From: a virus
Reading direction: 5' to 3' (one strand)
DNA length: 31,326 nucleotides
Virus record (IMG/VR): IMGVR_UViG_3300049856_000079
Location: 1 to 31,326 of that record
The notes under the pieces were generated by a model that was not told the DNA's origin, searched no databases, and worked only from the letters and a program-made list of their open reading frames with translations. Shown here one piece after another: positions 30,323 through 31,326 of this stretch (the stretch's first letter is position 1; every line of letters begins with the position of its first letter). The position numbers and the translations under genes are program-made.

Positions 30323-31326
30323 CCATCGAAGATCTCGCCATCAAGACTGATCCTGTCCTGACGAACGGCGTCGTGACCGAGTTTCCGTTTCTGTTCCGGA
30401 TCTTGGAGACGAGTCACGTTCAGGTGTATCGGACTCTGATCTCTACTGGCGTCGAGGACGTACTCGTCGAAGGCTCGGACTACTCGGTTGACTTCGACGA
30501 GGGTGAAGCCGGCGGCACGGTCACTACGACTTCGGCGATTGAGACAGGGTACACGATCCAGCTCCGCCGCAGTGTGCCCTTCACGCAGGAAACGCAACTC
30601 GACAATGACACCGGCTGGTTCCCGAAGGTCCACGAAGACACGTTCGACCGCATCGTCATGCAAGTGCAGGAACTGGAAGACACTGTTGACCGCGCAGTCG
30701 CCATGAGTCTGCTCGTGGATGACGGCGTAGACCGCACTCTGCCGACGCCCGAGGCAGGCAAGGTGTTAGCCTGGAACGGGGCGGCCGACGCTCTCGTCAA
30801 CGTTGACCCAGGCAGCGTTGCGCTTGCGACTCCGGCCAGCGGCAGTGTCGGTCCATCCCAGTTCAACAAGACCGCAGTTACGGGTCAGACGGCGATCACC
30901 GTACCGGCTATCGACGATCTGGCCATGCTAAGTGACACCAGTGACAGCGGAAACCTCAAGAAAATAACACTCGAAAATCTGTGGAAGATCATCGGGTCAC
31001 TCACCGGCCTGACGGCGCCTGACGCGACAGCCGACACCCTGGCGATCTATGACGCCAGCGCTTCGGCGACGCGGAAGATCACTCCGGAGAATCTTCTCAA
31101 GGTCGTGAATGGACTGACCGCTCTCAGCGCGGTTGACGGGGCGGCGGATTACGTGTTGATCTACGACGCTAGCGCAGGTACGTCCAAGAAAGTATTGGTG
31201 AACGATATTCTCGCGGCGGCGTCATCTCAGCAGTCGTTGAATCTGTTCGTAGTCTACACGGCCAACGGCACTTTCGTCGTGCCCGCGGGCGTGACTCGCA
31301 TACAGGTCGAAGCGTGGGGCGCCGGG
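30319..31326 (+). CDS. Tail fibre with T7 gp17-type N-terminus, cut by the window edge
   Basis: 336 codons are open to the end of the window without a stop. Residues 1-125 fit the virion-attachment domain of T7 gp17-like fibres: GVVTEFPFLFRILETSHVQV, VEGSDYSVDF, and IQLRRSVPFTQETQLDN, WFPKVHEDTFDRIVMQVQEL. Then come three related segments, each with an acidic I/L-x-D-x-S turn and a KKIT/RKIT-x-E/x-N-L helix: LSDTSDSGNLKKITLENL, IYDASASATRKITPENLL, and IYDASAGTSKKVLVNDIL. The visible end (NGTFVVPAGVTRIQVEAWGA) opens a glycine-rich domain common in fibre tips. It starts in an ATGA overlap with the giant gene. The receptor-binding tip is outside the window. Confidence 0.88.
   Translation, partial: MTIEDLAIKTDPVLTNGVVTEFPFLFRILETSHVQVYRTLISTGVEDVLVEGSDYSVDFDEGEAGGTVTTTSAIETGYTIQLRRSVPFTQETQLDNDTGWFPKVHEDTFDRIVMQVQELEDTVDRAVAMSLLVDDGVDRTLPTPEAGKVLAWNGAADALVNVDPGSVALATPASGSVGPSQFNKTAVTGQTAITVPAIDDLAMLSDTSDSGNLKKITLENLWKIIGSLTGLTAPDATADTLAIYDASASATRKITPENLLKVVNGLTALSAVDGAADYVLIYDASAGTSKKVLVNDILAAASSQQSLNLFVVYTANGTFVVPAGVTRIQVEAWGAG

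Noticed and set aside
1-31326. tRNA genes, CRISPR arrays, insertion sequences, diversity-generating retroelement parts, phage RNA polymerase or integrase
   Set aside because: I looked for these by motif and structure and saw none. The BPP-1-like head genes raised the question of a retroelement, but the tail fibre end and the region after it are outside the window.

Overview
This window is the late, virion-building half of a tailed double-stranded DNA phage with a short tail (podovirus type). The recognisable run is: terminase small and large subunits, portal, Bbp19-like protein, a block of head-surface candidates, scaffold, major capsid protein, Bbp16-like capsid cement, tail tubular proteins A and B, T7 gp13/gp14/gp15-like internal virion proteins, two large ejection-type proteins, and the start of a T7 gp17-type tail fibre. 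The capsid module looks like that of Bordetella BPP-1 and Burkholderia Bcep-type podoviruses. An overlapping Rz/Rz1-like pair with a lipobox points to a Gram-negative host, and the DNA is G+C-rich by eye. The host itself cannot be named from this window.

Layout. Positions 1-87 hold the start of a leftward gene that runs off the window. Positions 88-724 are a non-coding divergent control region with two repeat families: ten TAACCA/TGGTTA hexamers at 233-446, headed by a 32-bp near-palindrome, and scattered CTATCAGG elements. All other genes point rightward. From 725: a RuvC-like resolvase, a putative terminator, an HExxH metalloprotein, and two small membrane proteins (holin-like). From 2363 to 6629: packaging and portal genes. 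From 6626 to 11398: eight genes that are probably accessory head or surface proteins; three of them end in the same SSAFF-like tail, and one carries six exact 21-residue repeats. From 11429 to 13679: scaffold, capsid and cement, closed by a GAAA-tetraloop terminator. From 13768 to 18159: connector and tail genes with the spanin pair embedded. From 18140 to 30322: the ejection cassette, ending in a 2256-residue polyvalent-type protein. From 30319: the tail fibre, open at the window edge.

The genes are packed tightly, with many ATGA, GTGA, TGATG and TAATG junctions that imply translational coupling. The few real gaps (1208-1379, 1845-1894, 8909-8974, 12137-12201, 13680-13767) hold the candidate promoters and terminators. 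No RNA polymerase, integrase, endolysin or replication enzyme apart from the resolvase is visible, so those functions must lie outside the window if present.

Most notable: (i) the iteron-like palindrome array in the divergent region; (ii) a metallopeptidase segment apparently inserted into the giant protein gene, with foreign codon use and flanking direct repeats; (iii) a shared C-terminal tail on three otherwise different head-region proteins; (iv) the 21-residue tandem repeat behind a LamG-like domain; (v) a codon-use island at 6626-8098.
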